Origin: Mojavia pulchra JT2-VF2
GTDB lineage: Bacteria > Cyanobacteriota > Cyanobacteriia > Cyanobacteriales > Nostocaceae
Assembly (NCBI GenBank): GCA_019359325.1
Contig: JAHHHN010000003.1
Location: forward strand, 62,001-126,000
Direction: 5' to 3'
Length of the DNA: 64,000 bases
Position numbers and translations under genes: made by a program. Numbering within the stretch: position 1 is the stretch's first letter; each line of letters starts with the position of its first letter. Positions 47,251 through 56,358 of the stretch are shown here, in pieces. The notes beneath the pieces are model-generated. The model saw nothing but the letters and a program-made list of their open reading frames with translations, had not been told where the DNA came from and searched no databases.

Positions 47251-49440
47251 ATGAAAAAACTGTACTCAAGCAGAATTAGAGCATTGCCATTACAGCTTGT
47301 TCTCATTGTTCCGTTTTTCTTGCAAATCTTTGGAGCAGTGGGTTTGGTTGGTTTTCTGTCATTTAAGAATGGACAGAAAGCCGTGAACGACTTGGCAGAC
47401 CAGTTAATGAATCGCACAAGCGATATAGTTGAGCAACATCTCAATTCCTATCTATCCGCTCCTAACAAGGTGAACCAGATTAATGCCGATACAATTGAGA
47501 TGGGATTGCTGGATGTACGCGATCGCAAAACTGTAGCAAAGTATTTCTGGAAACAGATGCAGGCCTATGACTTAAGCTACATCGGTATCGGATTAGTTAC
47601 AGGCGAAGGGGCAGGAGCTGCTCGTTTCGACGGCAAAACAGTTACAGTCGAAGAGTGGACTAACAAACCACCGAACAATACTCGCAATTATGCCACTGAT
47701 GGTCAGGGCAATCCTACTCGTCTCAACAAAACATACGATTACGACCTCTTCAAAGAAAGTTGGTATACAGAACCAATAAAAGCAGGTAAACCCATTTGGT
47801 CACGTATCTACACTTGGGATTCTGCTGGTATTCCTTATATTAGCGCCTCAGCGGGTCGTCCAATCTATGACGTAAATCATCGTTTACTAGGGATGGTTGG
47901 TGCTGATATTCATCTTTTGAAATTAAGCGAATTTTTACGGCAATTGGATGTTAACCGCTATGGAAAGGTTTTCATTTTGGAGCGTAATGGTCTGCTGATA
48001 GCGAACTCTAGCACTCAGCAACCTTTTACACTGGTTAAAGGCGAGATTCAGCGGTTGAAAGCTACCGACAGTCCCGACTTAGCGATTCAAGGTATTGCCA
48101 AACATATTCAGCAAACCTTCAACGGGTTTGAGCCAATTACCGAACCCAAAACAGTGCAATTAGATTGGCAAGGAGAAAAGAATTTTGTATATGTCACCCC
48201 TTGGCGTGACGAATATGGAATGGATTGGTTGGTGGTAGTGAGTTTGCCAGAACAAGCTTTTATGGCACAAATTAACGCCAATACTCGGACTAGTATTTTG
48301 CTCTGTGTAGTGGCATTAGTAATGGCAGCACTAATGGGCTATGCTACGTCACGCTGGATTACCAAGCCGATTCTGCGAATTAACCGCGCTAGTCAGGCAA
48401 TGGCATCTGGTAACTTAGACCAGACCGTAAATGTTAGCCATATTCAGGAACTCAATACACTGGCTAATTCTTTTAATCACATGGCAGGGCAATTGCGAGA
48501 ATACTTTACTGCCCTGGAAAATAGTAAAGCAGAGCTAGAAGACCGGGTGGAAGAACGTACCGACGAATTAAAAACTGCATTAAGCGAGTTGCAACGCACC
48601 CAGACACAAGTAATTCAAAGTGAAAAAATGTCGAGCCTCGGTCAACTGGTAGCAGGGGTTGCCCATGAAATCAATAATCCGGTCAATTTTATTCACGGCA
48701 ATATTACCCATCTCAACAACTATACTCAAGATTTGCTCAGGATGATCCAGCTTTACCAGCAACGCCATCCTAGCGATGACCCAGAAGTGCAAGCACTAGC
48801 TGAAGAAATCGATTTAGAGTTTTTAATTGAGGATTTACAAAAAATTCTACCTTCCATGAAAATAGGGACTGAGCGAATTCGCAGCATTGTTTTATCGCTG
48901 CGGAACTTTTCCCGGATGGATGAAGCGGAATTCAAGACAGTTAATATTCATGAAGGAATTGAAAGTACACTTTTGATTCTGCAACACCGTTTAAAAGATA
49001 AACCAGAATCTCCGGCAATTGAAGTGATTCGGGATTATGAGAACTTGCCCGAAGTAGAATGCTATCCTGGACAACTCAATCAAGTCTTGATGAATATTTT
49101 GGTAAATGCAATTGATGCTTTAGATGAGGTCAATAGCAAGCGCAACTATGAGGAAATGATAGCCAATCCCAGCCAAATTACCATTCGCACCTCTGTGTGC
49201 AATTCCCAATGGGTAAAAATTGCGATCGCCGACAATGGGCCAGGAATGCCAGAACAAGTGAAAAACCTGATTTTTAATCCCTTCTTCACCACCAAACCTG
49301 TAGGCAAAGGTACAGGTATGGGCATGGCAATTAGTTATCAAATCATTACCGAAAAACATAGTGGCAAATTAGAATGCTTCTCTGCCCTTGGTCAAGGAAC
49401 TGAGTTTGTTATCCAATTGCCTATCCGACGACAAGGATGA
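47251..49440 (+). CDS. Transmembrane sensor histidine kinase: Cache, HAMP, HisKA, HATPase
   Basis: 729 aa. TM1 about 12-36; an extracytoplasmic dCache-type sensor (37-345: WYTEPIKAGKPIWSRIYTWD, PYISASAGRPIYD); TM2 about 350-370; HAMP 370-425 (SRWITKPILRINRASQAMAS); coiled coil with EERTDELKTAL; HisKA with His472 in AGVAHEINNPVNFIHG; HATPase with N-box LMNILVNAIDAL, DNGPGMPEQVK and GKGTGMGMAISYQII. Cache domains sense small molecules such as amino acids and carboxylates; the ligand is unknown. No response regulator is adjacent. Confidence 0.92.
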   Translation: MKKLYSSRIRALPLQLVLIVPFFLQIFGAVGLVGFLSFKNGQKAVNDLADQLMNRTSDIVEQHLNSYLSAPNKVNQINADTIEMGLLDVRDRKTVAKYFWKQMQAYDLSYIGIGLVTGEGAGAARFDGKTVTVEEWTNKPPNNTRNYATDGQGNPTRLNKTYDYDLFKESWYTEPIKAGKPIWSRIYTWDSAGIPYISASAGRPIYDVNHRLLGMVGADIHLLKLSEFLRQLDVNRYGKVFILERNGLLIANSSTQQPFTLVKGEIQRLKATDSPDLAIQGIAKHIQQTFNGFEPITEPKTVQLDWQGEKNFVYVTPWRDEYGMDWLVVVSLPEQAFMAQINANTRTSILLCVVALVMAALMGYATSRWITKPILRINRASQAMASGNLDQTVNVSHIQELNTLANSFNHMAGQLREYFTALENSKAELEDRVEERTDELKTALSELQRTQTQVIQSEKMSSLGQLVAGVAHEINNPVNFIHGNITHLNNYTQDLLRMIQLYQQRHPSDDPEVQALAEEIDLEFLIEDLQKILPSMKIGTERIRSIVLSLRNFSRMDEAEFKTVNIHEGIESTLLILQHRLKDKPESPAIEVIRDYENLPEVECYPGQLNQVLMNILVNAIDALDEVNSKRNYEEMIANPSQITIRTSVCNSQWVKIAIADNGPGMPEQVKNLIFNPFFTTKPVGKGTGMGMAISYQIITEKHSGKLECFSALGQGTEFVIQLPIRRQG

Positions 49441-49656
49441 AGCTATGTAACAACTTAATCATAGTTATATGGGAAAGGTTTATTAAAAGTTCTGAAAGTA
49501 GACTATCGCCTTGAAAATGCTGAGTGCTGAGTAATAAATTTTCCCCTTGTCTTTCCTGCTCCTCTGCTCTCTGCTTTATTCTCTAAGATAGGTTTGTGTA
49601 ATTAAAATGCGATAAGCTAAAAGGCAGTAACTAGACACCAGATGAGCTAGGCGGAT

Positions 49657-50145
49657 ATGTTTTGGCGGCAAGGGTTGGCATTAATTCTGGGGATGATTGT
49701 ATTTTTCATCGCTTCCCCTGCACTGGCAGACTGGACTCATCCGCTGTCATTTAGTAATGCAGAGTTAACAAGACGCGATTTTTCGGGGCAAACTTTACAA
49801 GCAGCTGAGTTCTCTAATGCAAATTTAGAACTAACTAATTTTACAGATGCTGACTTGCGAGGAGCAGTTTTAAGTGCTTCGGTGATGACGCAAGCAAAAC
49901 TGCATGGGGCGGATTTAACAAATGCAATGGTGGATCAGGTAAACTTAACTGGCTCTGATTTGAGCGATGCCGTTTTAAAAGAAGCCCTTTTATTGCGTGC
50001 AGTCTTTACTGATGTGAATATCAGTAGTGCAGATTTCACCGATGCAGTTTTGGATAAAGCACAAATCAAAGAATTATGTGAAAAAGCCAGTGGTGTAAAT
50101 TCTAAGACTGGCGTGCAAACTCGAGATTCTCTAGGATGTCAATGA
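49657..50145 (+). CDS. Pentapeptide-repeat protein with signal peptide
   Basis: 162 aa. A signal peptide (MFWRQGLALILGMIVFFIAS, cleavage near ALA) precedes about twelve A(D/N)LXX-type repeats forming a right-handed quadrilateral helix: FSNANLELTNFTDADLRGAV, KLHGADLTNAMVDQVNLTGS and so on. The C-terminal region has two Cys, probably a disulfide. Such proteins reach the thylakoid lumen or periplasm in cyanobacteria; their function is largely unknown. The stop codon overlaps the purK start (ATGA at 50142-50145), so the two are translationally coupled. Confidence 0.9.
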   Translation: MFWRQGLALILGMIVFFIASPALADWTHPLSFSNAELTRRDFSGQTLQAAEFSNANLELTNFTDADLRGAVLSASVMTQAKLHGADLTNAMVDQVNLTGSDLSDAVLKEALLLRAVFTDVNISSADFTDAVLDKAQIKELCEKASGVNSKTGVQTRDSLGCQ

Positions 50146-51314
50146 AGCGTGTTGGTATAATTGGTGGTGGGCAATTAGCCTGGATGATGGGGGATGCGGC
50201 TAAGAAATTAGGTGTGGAATTACTGATACAAACTCCTAGTAAATACGATCCAGCTGTAACTATTGCGCAGGAAACGGTTTTTGCCCCAGTTGATGACGTC
50301 ACGACCACAAAGGTTTTAGCTAAAAAATGTGATGTTATCACTTTTGAAAACGAGTTTGTTAACTTAGATGCTTTATCTGTCTTAGAAAACCAAGGCGTTT
50401 GTTTCCGTCCTAAATTAGCAGCTTTGACTCCTTTATTAGACAAATATCAGCAACGCTGCTATTTACGAGATTTGGGATTACCAGTTCCCGCTTTTTTTGC
50501 CCTAGACGAATATTTAGCAAGTGTCCAACCGGAAAATCTGCAATCTAAAATTGAGGATTTGGGTTTTCCAGTTGTTTTAAAATCCCGACGCCACGGCTAT
50601 GATGGTCAGGGTACTTTTATAATTAAGGACTGGGCTAGTTTGCAGTACCAGCTAGATGCTAGCTCTAGCAAACCAACTGGCAATCAAGCAAGTTATTTAA
50701 TCGAAGAGTTTGTACCTTTTGAACGAGAATTAGCAATAATAGTCGCTCGTTCTGTAGATGCTGAGGTAGTTACCTACCCAGTGGTAGAAACCCAACAAGA
50801 ACAACAAGTGTGTCGGCGTGTGATTGCGCCAGCAGAAATTACTGCTAATCAAGCCGCAGAAATAGAAGCGATCGCCAAAACTTTATTAAATAGCTTACAA
50901 GTTGTAGGTGTTTTTGGCATTGAGCTATTTCTCACCGCCGATGGCAAAGTGCTAGTCAATGAAATTGCACCCCGTACTCATAATTCCGGCCATTTTACCT
51001 TGGACGCGTGTGAAACTTCGCAATTTGAGCAGCATCTGCGAGCAGTATGTGGTTTTTCCTTGGGTGATACCGCTTTAATTTCCCCTAGCGCTGTCATGGT
51101 AAACCTTCTGGGTTACGAAACCTCGCAAAGTGATTACAAAAGCCAGCGCCAACAACTAGCAGAAGTTCCTCATGCTCACATCCACTGGTACGGCAAGACA
51201 GAATCACGTCCTGGGCGTAAGCTAGGTCATGTCACCGTTTTGCTAGATCATCAAAGCCGAGATGCGGCAATTGCTATTGCCCAAGCTATAGAAGCTATCT
51301 GGTATCCTTCCTAA
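50142..51314 (+). CDS. purK: N5-carboxyaminoimidazole ribonucleotide synthase
   Basis: ATP- and bicarbonate-dependent step in purine synthesis (AIR to N5-CAIR). From the ATG at 50142 it is 390 aa; an ATG two codons earlier (50136) is also possible. Seen: RVGIIGGGQLAWMMGDAAKK, FENEFVNLDALSVL, the ATP-grasp pieces VVLKSRRHGYDGQGTFII and YLIEEFVPFERELAIIVAR, FGIELFLTADGKVLVNEIAP and RTHNSGHFTLDAC. It starts inside the pentapeptide gene and is followed by the 6S RNA locus, a neighbour relation known for cyanobacterial purK. Confidence 0.95.
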   Translation: MKRVGIIGGGQLAWMMGDAAKKLGVELLIQTPSKYDPAVTIAQETVFAPVDDVTTTKVLAKKCDVITFENEFVNLDALSVLENQGVCFRPKLAALTPLLDKYQQRCYLRDLGLPVPAFFALDEYLASVQPENLQSKIEDLGFPVVLKSRRHGYDGQGTFIIKDWASLQYQLDASSSKPTGNQASYLIEEFVPFERELAIIVARSVDAEVVTYPVVETQQEQQVCRRVIAPAEITANQAAEIEAIAKTLLNSLQVVGVFGIELFLTADGKVLVNEIAPRTHNSGHFTLDACETSQFEQHLRAVCGFSLGDTALISPSAVMVNLLGYETSQSDYKSQRQQLAEVPHAHIHWYGKTESRPGRKLGHVTVLLDHQSRDAAIAIAQAIEAIWYPS

Positions 51315-51379
51315 GAGAATTTTCGAGAAAATTTCGATATTGAACACACAACATCTTTTTGAAAGCTATAATGAGTTAG

Positions 51380-51562
51380 TTGCACTACGACGTTGGTGAC
51401 TGCCATCAAGTTTTTTGATCTATGCCTTTAAAGATAAGGGAATCGAAGAGTTCTCGTGGCAGTAGACCGGGCATGTACCCGGAAACTTTAAACGAGAAAC
51501 TGAGATACCCACCCTGGTTTAACCAGGTCATAAACTTAGGTAAAACGGCGTCGCGGTGAACT
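51380..51562 (+). ncRNA. ssrS: 6S RNA (6Sa)
   Basis: 6S RNA binds the housekeeping RNA polymerase and mimics an open promoter. Here 180-odd nt can close on a terminal stem: CACTACGACG (51383-51392) with CGTCGCGGTG (51549-51558) pairs nine of ten positions. The interior has hairpins CCGGGCATGTACCCGG and CCTGGTTTAACCAGG and the asymmetric open region between. It sits directly downstream of purK, the known position of the cyanobacterial 6Sa gene. The ends are estimates. Confidence 0.8.
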
Positions 51563-51570
51563 CAAAATTT

Positions 51571-51607
51571 TTAGCTCCCAAAGTAGACCAAACCTTGGGA
51601 GCTTTAA
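51571..51607 (+). terminator. Terminator after 6S RNA
   Basis: AGCTCCCAA (51573-51581) with TTGGGAGCT (51595-51603), nine pairs, 13-nt loop, then a short T/A tract. It may end 6S or purK transcripts. Confidence 0.6.
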
Positions 51608-51918
51608 TTATTCAACTCAGCAAAGTTTTTAGGAATTCAGAATTGAAAATTTTAAATCATCTGTGTGAAACTAGGCGGAATAAACAAATTAATTTAATAT
51701 TGATCAATTTATATCGTTATATTTAAAAAACATATATAATTTTTTTAAAGAATTACAACATAAAGATTTTATAATCCATATATAAAATCCAACGCTATAT
51801 GAAGAGTTGGCGATCGCTGCTCTTAAAAGCCAAATCTGTATAAATTGATTCTGAATTCGCTATGTTTCAGAGTTAAGATGGCGAAATTGCGTTAAATTGT
51901 GGTTAAAGCTACAAAAAA
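51608..51918. other. AT-rich spacer before the first M16 gene
   Basis: About 310 bp, very AT-rich with a short GAATTCAGAATTG repeat wording. No gene and no clear promoter were recognised. Confidence 0.45.
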
Positions 51919-53184
51919 TTGTCACAACAACTAATTAATACCGTGTTTCCAGCCTCGGTCTTTCACCTAGACAATGGTTTAACGTTCATTCATCAAGAAA
52001 TCGCCACTACCCCTGTAGTTGTGGCAGATGTTTGGGTGCGTGCTGGAGCTACCCTGGAGCCAGAACCTTGGTTTGGTATGGCTCACTTTCTAGAACACAT
52101 GATTTTTAAAGGGACAGAAACATTACCCCCTGGGGTCTTCGATTATAACATTGAAAATCGCGGTGGAGTAAGTCATGCGGCTACAAGTTATGATTATGCC
52201 CATTATTGCCTGACTACAGCTGCCCCTGATCTCGAAGAAACGCTGCCTCATTTGGGCGAGTTATTGCTGAATGCAGCGATTCGAGAAGATGAATTTCTCC
52301 GCGAACGGGATGTGGTGTTAGAAGAAATTCGTTCCTATCATGACGATCCCGACTGGATAGGATTTCAAGCTCTCATTCAAAGCGTTTATCAGCGTCACCC
52401 TTATGGACGTTCAGTGCTGGGTACAGAGCGAGAACTTATGCAGCAGTCGCCAGAGGCCATGCGCTGTTTTCATCGTGCCCATTATCAACCGGAAAATATG
52501 ACGGTGGTGATTGTGGGAGGAATTTCTCAGCACTCAGCCTTAGATTTAGTCAATCGCACCTTTGCAGATTTTGCCGAACCCTCTGATTGCCCCAAATCCG
52601 AAAATGTTTCAGAGCCGATAATAGAGGGAATTCATCGTCAAGAACTGTATTTACCACGGCTAGAGCAGGCGCGGTTGCTCATGGCATGGCACGCACCTGG
52701 TGTAGATCAACTACGCACAGCTTATGGTTTAGATTTACTGTCAGTATTAATGGCAGAAGGGCGGAGTTCACGTTTAGTGCGTGATTTGCGAGAAGAACGG
52801 CAATTAGTTCAGGGAATTTGCAGTAATTGTTCGCTACAAAGGGATTCGAGCTTATTTACCATTACTGCTTGGTTGGAACCAGAACACTTGGAGCAAGTTG
52901 AGTTCTTGATTCGCGCTCACTTAGAAGATTTGCAAAACTCGGAAATTAGCCAGCAAGAATTAGCCCGCACACGTAGGTTGCTCTGTAATGACTATGCCTT
53001 TTCTACAGAAACGCCAAATCAACTTACTGGACTTTATGGATACTACAATACCATCGCCCAAGCTGAATTAGCAGTTACCTATCCCGCAAAAATTCTATCG
53101 TTTGATACCCAAGAACTGCAAAAATTAGCTAAACAGTATCTTTCACCTCAAAATTACGCCGTTACTATCCTTAAACCTTGTTAG
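51919..53184 (+). CDS. M16 family zinc peptidase, active-motif subunit
   Basis: 421 aa, TTG start at 51919 (no ATG or GTG in frame further up before a stop). Inverted zinc motif HxxEH is intact at residues 56-60 (MAHFLEHMIFKG), with the second acidic ligand in REDEFLRERDVVLEEI. The arrangement of two halves is like mitochondrial processing peptidase beta and PreP-type peptidases. It is separated by 61 bp from a second M16 gene whose motif is degenerate, as in MPP beta/alpha pairs. No signal peptide, so probably cytoplasmic; the substrate is unknown. Confidence 0.93.
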   Translation: MSQQLINTVFPASVFHLDNGLTFIHQEIATTPVVVADVWVRAGATLEPEPWFGMAHFLEHMIFKGTETLPPGVFDYNIENRGGVSHAATSYDYAHYCLTTAAPDLEETLPHLGELLLNAAIREDEFLRERDVVLEEIRSYHDDPDWIGFQALIQSVYQRHPYGRSVLGTERELMQQSPEAMRCFHRAHYQPENMTVVIVGGISQHSALDLVNRTFADFAEPSDCPKSENVSEPIIEGIHRQELYLPRLEQARLLMAWHAPGVDQLRTAYGLDLLSVLMAEGRSSRLVRDLREERQLVQGICSNCSLQRDSSLFTITAWLEPEHLEQVEFLIRAHLEDLQNSEISQQELARTRRLLCNDYAFSTETPNQLTGLYGYYNTIAQAELAVTYPAKILSFDTQELQKLAKQYLSPQNYAVTILKPC

Positions 53185-53245
53185 TCATTAGTCATTAGCT
53201 AAGGACTATTGACTGTTGACTGTGGAATTCTTGACTTGTTGACTA

Positions 53246-54535
53246 ATGACTCAAACTGTGAATCCCTCTTTATCTAATTCCCCTATCCACCGCACTGTAT
53301 TGAACAATGGCATAGTAGTGCTAGTAGCTGAAAATCCGGTTGCAGATATTATTGCAGCGCGAATTTTTGTCCGTGCTGGTAGTTGTGCCGAAACCCGTGA
53401 ACAGTCCGGCCTAGCGCATTTGTTGTCAGCAGTAATGACAAAAGGATGCGATGGGCTTTCTAGCTTGGAAATTGCCGAAAAAGTCGAATCAGTGGGAGCG
53501 AGTTTAAGTGCTGATACAGGCACTGATTATTTTTTGCTATCTCTGAAGACGGTAACATCAGATTTTCGGGAAATTTTAGCATTGGCAGGGCTGATGATGC
53601 GATCGCCCACATTTCCAGAAACCCAGGTCGAACTAGAACGGCGTTTGGCACTACAAGATATCCGCTCTCAAAAAGAGCAGCCGTTTACCATTGCCTTTGA
53701 CCAAATGCGGCAGGTAATGTACCAAAATCATCCCTATGCTATGTCGATACTAGGAGATGAAACCACTATGAGCCGCTTAACTCGTGCGGACTTAGTGAAT
53801 TATCACAAAACTCATTTTCGTCCAGATCATCTAGTAATTAGTATTGCTGGTCGAATTACCCTAGAAGATGCCGTAAAACTGGTAGAAGAAGTTTTTGGAG
53901 ATTGGCAAGTTCCTACTGAAGCACCACCAATACTGAATTTGTCCGATATTCAAGTCAAACCCCAGCACCAGCTTCACCCTCTACAGACACAACAATCAAT
54001 AGTGATGCTGGGTTACTTAGGCCCCTCGGTAAGTTCTCCTGACTATGCTGCTTTAAAATTGCTTTCTACCTACTTGGGCAATGGGCTTTCTAGTCGCTTA
54101 TTTGTGGAATTACGAGAAAAACAGGGATTAGCTTACGAAGTGTCTGCATTTTACCCCACAAGGCTGTTTCCGGGATCATTTGTCGTTTATATGGGAACAG
54201 CGCCAGAAAATACTAGCATTGCCCTTAGAGGATTGCATACAGAGGTGGATCTTTTATGTACCACCGAAGTATCAGCCAACGCACTCCAGGCTGCTAAAAA
54301 CAAGATATTGGGACAGTACGCGCTAGGTAAACAAACTAATGGGCAAATTGCTCAAATATATGGCTGGTATGAGATTTTAGGGTTGGGAATTGAATTTGAC
54401 CAAAAATTTCAAGAAATGATTGCATCTGTGAATGCAGCCGATGCGATGGCAGCAGCTTTTCGGTACTTACAGGAACCTTATTTGTCTTTAGTCGGCCCAG
54501 AGGAAGCAATTAATAGTGCCAGCCTGCTAGCATAG
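53246..54535 (+). CDS. M16 family peptidase-like subunit, HxxEH lost
   Basis: 429 aa. Same fold as its upstream neighbour (TVLNNGIVVLVAENPVADII, AARIFVRAGSCAETREQSG), but the zinc motif at residues 58-62 is HLLSA, so Glu and the second His are replaced and it cannot be catalytic in the usual way. The glycine-rich loop in the C-half is retained (LGNGLSSRLFVELREKQGLA). Together with the upstream gene (61-bp gap) it probably forms a heterodimer in which this subunit binds substrate, as MPP-alpha does (inference). Confidence 0.93.
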   Translation: MTQTVNPSLSNSPIHRTVLNNGIVVLVAENPVADIIAARIFVRAGSCAETREQSGLAHLLSAVMTKGCDGLSSLEIAEKVESVGASLSADTGTDYFLLSLKTVTSDFREILALAGLMMRSPTFPETQVELERRLALQDIRSQKEQPFTIAFDQMRQVMYQNHPYAMSILGDETTMSRLTRADLVNYHKTHFRPDHLVISIAGRITLEDAVKLVEEVFGDWQVPTEAPPILNLSDIQVKPQHQLHPLQTQQSIVMLGYLGPSVSSPDYAALKLLSTYLGNGLSSRLFVELREKQGLAYEVSAFYPTRLFPGSFVVYMGTAPENTSIALRGLHTEVDLLCTTEVSANALQAAKNKILGQYALGKQTNGQIAQIYGWYEILGLGIEFDQKFQEMIASVNAADAMAAAFRYLQEPYLSLVGPEEAINSASLLA

Positions 54536-54678
54536 GAGCTTCTCCTAACAAAGACGCTTCGCGGTAAGCGCAGCCATGCCCGCAGAACTTTACGCTAACG
54601 TGTAGCATATACGTAGAGAAAACGCATCAGCTGTTTTCTATACCCAAGCGGCTGTACTATTAGCATCAGAAGATTCCG
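54536..54678. repeat. Dispersed GC-rich repeat between M16 pair and PG-binding gene
   Basis: ACGCTTCGCGGTAAGCGCAGCCATGCCC and similar wording (54555-54600) recurs in filamentous cyanobacterial spacers and resembles stretches near 18600 and 36240. It is short and has no ORF. Confidence 0.5.
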
Positions 54679-54690
54679 GTGGTAAATTCC

Positions 54691-55599
54691 ATGAAAGGCA
54701 GCCTGTCAGTTAGTATATTGCGCTACTCAAATTTACTTAAGTTACTTCGCTTCTTGAACACCAATAAGTTTTATTGGGTAATTCTGCTTTATTCTGTGCC
54801 TCTGTTCATTACTTCCTCGGCTTTAGTAACAATTGCAGCGCCACAGAACATTTCGCAAGCAATTCCGGGAGCTAACATCAACCGCCCTACGTTGAACATT
54901 GGTAGCCAAGGAGAACGTGTGTCTGAACTTCAAGCAGCTCTAAAACTTTTAGGCTTTTACACAGGTGCAGTGGATGGTATCTATAACGATACTACTGCTA
55001 GTGCCGTTTTTCGGTTTAAGCAAGCGGCTGGCTTAAATCCAGATGGTATTGTTGATAACCTCACTTGGCAGCGGCTTTTCCCCAGCCAACCAATAGTGGC
55101 ATCAACTGTTCCTGCACCAAATCCGGCCCCCAACCCGGCGGCGGTAATTGTTCCTTCTCAAGCTACTAACATCCGCAGGGTTAATCCTATATCTGAACCA
55201 AAACCTGCTCAACCAAGGCAAGCTACAAGTGCTAGAGAACAAAAGACTACGCCAACCCGGACTAAACCAAACCGGACTACACCAACCCGGACTGCACCAA
55301 CCCGTACTAAACCAGTCCGTACTAATCCATTCGCTAACTCTCCACAAAAACCTAACCTTCAATACACCTCAGAAGGATTTCCCATTTTGCGTTTAGGCAA
55401 CAGTGGTTCGGAAGTAGCCAAGTTACAAGAACTATTGAAAAAGCAAGGTTTCCTAGAAAGTGGTATAGATGGAGATTTTGGGCCAACAACCGAGACGGCG
55501 CTCAAAGCGGCACAAAGGCGTTATGATTTGGAGGCTGATGGTGTAGCTGGTGCTGCTACCTGGGAGATTCTGTTGGAGCGATCGCAGCGCCAGCGTTAA
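54691..55599 (+). CDS. Exported protein with two peptidoglycan-binding (PG_binding_1) domains
   Basis: 302 aa from the ATG at 54691; a GTG four codons earlier is also possible. One hydrophobic N-terminal segment (about 28-50) looks like a signal anchor. Two PG_binding_1 domains follow: GSQGERVSELQAALKLLGFY to DNLTWQRL (about 70-135) and GNSGSEVAKLQELLKKQGFL to AATWEILL (about 235-295). Between them lies a low-complexity linker with Thr-Arg-Thr-Pro repeats (TRTKPNRTTPTRTAPTRTKP), basic and probably extended. It may anchor to cell wall; no catalytic domain is present. Confidence 0.9.
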   Translation: MKGSLSVSILRYSNLLKLLRFLNTNKFYWVILLYSVPLFITSSALVTIAAPQNISQAIPGANINRPTLNIGSQGERVSELQAALKLLGFYTGAVDGIYNDTTASAVFRFKQAAGLNPDGIVDNLTWQRLFPSQPIVASTVPAPNPAPNPAAVIVPSQATNIRRVNPISEPKPAQPRQATSAREQKTTPTRTKPNRTTPTRTAPTRTKPVRTNPFANSPQKPNLQYTSEGFPILRLGNSGSEVAKLQELLKKQGFLESGIDGDFGPTTETALKAAQRRYDLEADGVAGAATWEILLERSQRQR

Positions 55600-55998
55600 A
55601 ATTATAAGCTGTTTTTGTCCATCATAGTTCCATTTGTTGGGCGATGGCAGGCGAGAAGCCTGCCGTAGTAAGTGTATGGCAAAAATTTTTTAGTACTTTT
55701 TTAATAATTTCTAGTTAGTAATTGGTAATTTGGAGAGAGGTGATTACCCATTACCAGCCTCAACAAATAATACAAGCGTTTTAGCAAACATGATACTCAG
55801 ATACAAACAAACTTGATCATCTGTCGTACCTACAAATAGCATCATGATCATTTTAAGTAAAACCTGCAAAGCCTCTCCTGTACCCTTGTGCCCTTTGCTG
55901 TCTCAATGTGCAAATAAAAAACACAACAGCTTAGTGTTTTATCCGATACTGCAACAGAGGGATAATTAAAATTCCTGCTATTTTCGCTAAAACAGCTT
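55600..55998. repeat. Spacer with small palindromes
   Basis: GGCAGGC-GAGAA-GCCTGCC (55646-55664), a perfect 7-bp hairpin, and TAATTGGTAAT with ATTACCCATTA (55719-55753), a 10 of 11 inverted pair. Both are short cyanobacterial repeat types. No gene was recognised in the 400 bp. Confidence 0.6.
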
Positions 55999-56358
55999 AT
56001 GCTTATGAAAAACTTTTTATTCACTTGGCTCGGTACGGCAGTGGCCTTATTAATCACTGCTAATATTGTTCCTGGATTCATCGTCAAGAATTTTGTGATT
56101 GCCCTTGTAGCTGCTGTTGTTATCGGGCTAGTTAACGCGTTTATTCGACCGATTCTTAGTATTTTGGCGTTTCCAATTACTTTACTCACCTTTGGGTTGT
56201 TTACATTTGTCCTCAATGCCTTAACTTTGTGGTTAGCAAGCTTTCTCACTCCTGGTTCTGGTTTTGAGATTAATGGATTCTTACCTGCTTTATTGGGATC
56301 AATTGTGCTAGCGATTGTTTCTAGCGTCATCAACTATGTTCTGAGAGTAGTTGATTAA
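55999..56358 (+). CDS. Phage holin family 4 (4-TM) membrane protein
   Basis: 119 aa, almost wholly hydrophobic: four helices at about 6-25, 29-47, 50-78 and 90-115. The phrase NIVPGFIVKNFVIALVAAVV, then IGLVNAFIRPILSILAFPIT, is typical of the widespread DUF/holin superfamily IV proteins of bacteria, which are not proven holins. Start ATG 55999 or 56005. Its last 29 bp overlap the 3' end of the convergent CbiG-domain gene. Confidence 0.88.
   Translation: MLMKNFLFTWLGTAVALLITANIVPGFIVKNFVIALVAAVVIGLVNAFIRPILSILAFPITLLTFGLFTFVLNALTLWLASFLTPGSGFEINGFLPALLGSIVLAIVSSVINYVLRVVD

Noticed and set aside
55999-56358. Holin-like plus endolysin-like genes as a prophage lysis module
   Set aside because: They are more than 5 kb apart with unrelated housekeeping genes between them and no other phage genes; the 4-TM family is widespread in non-lysogens.
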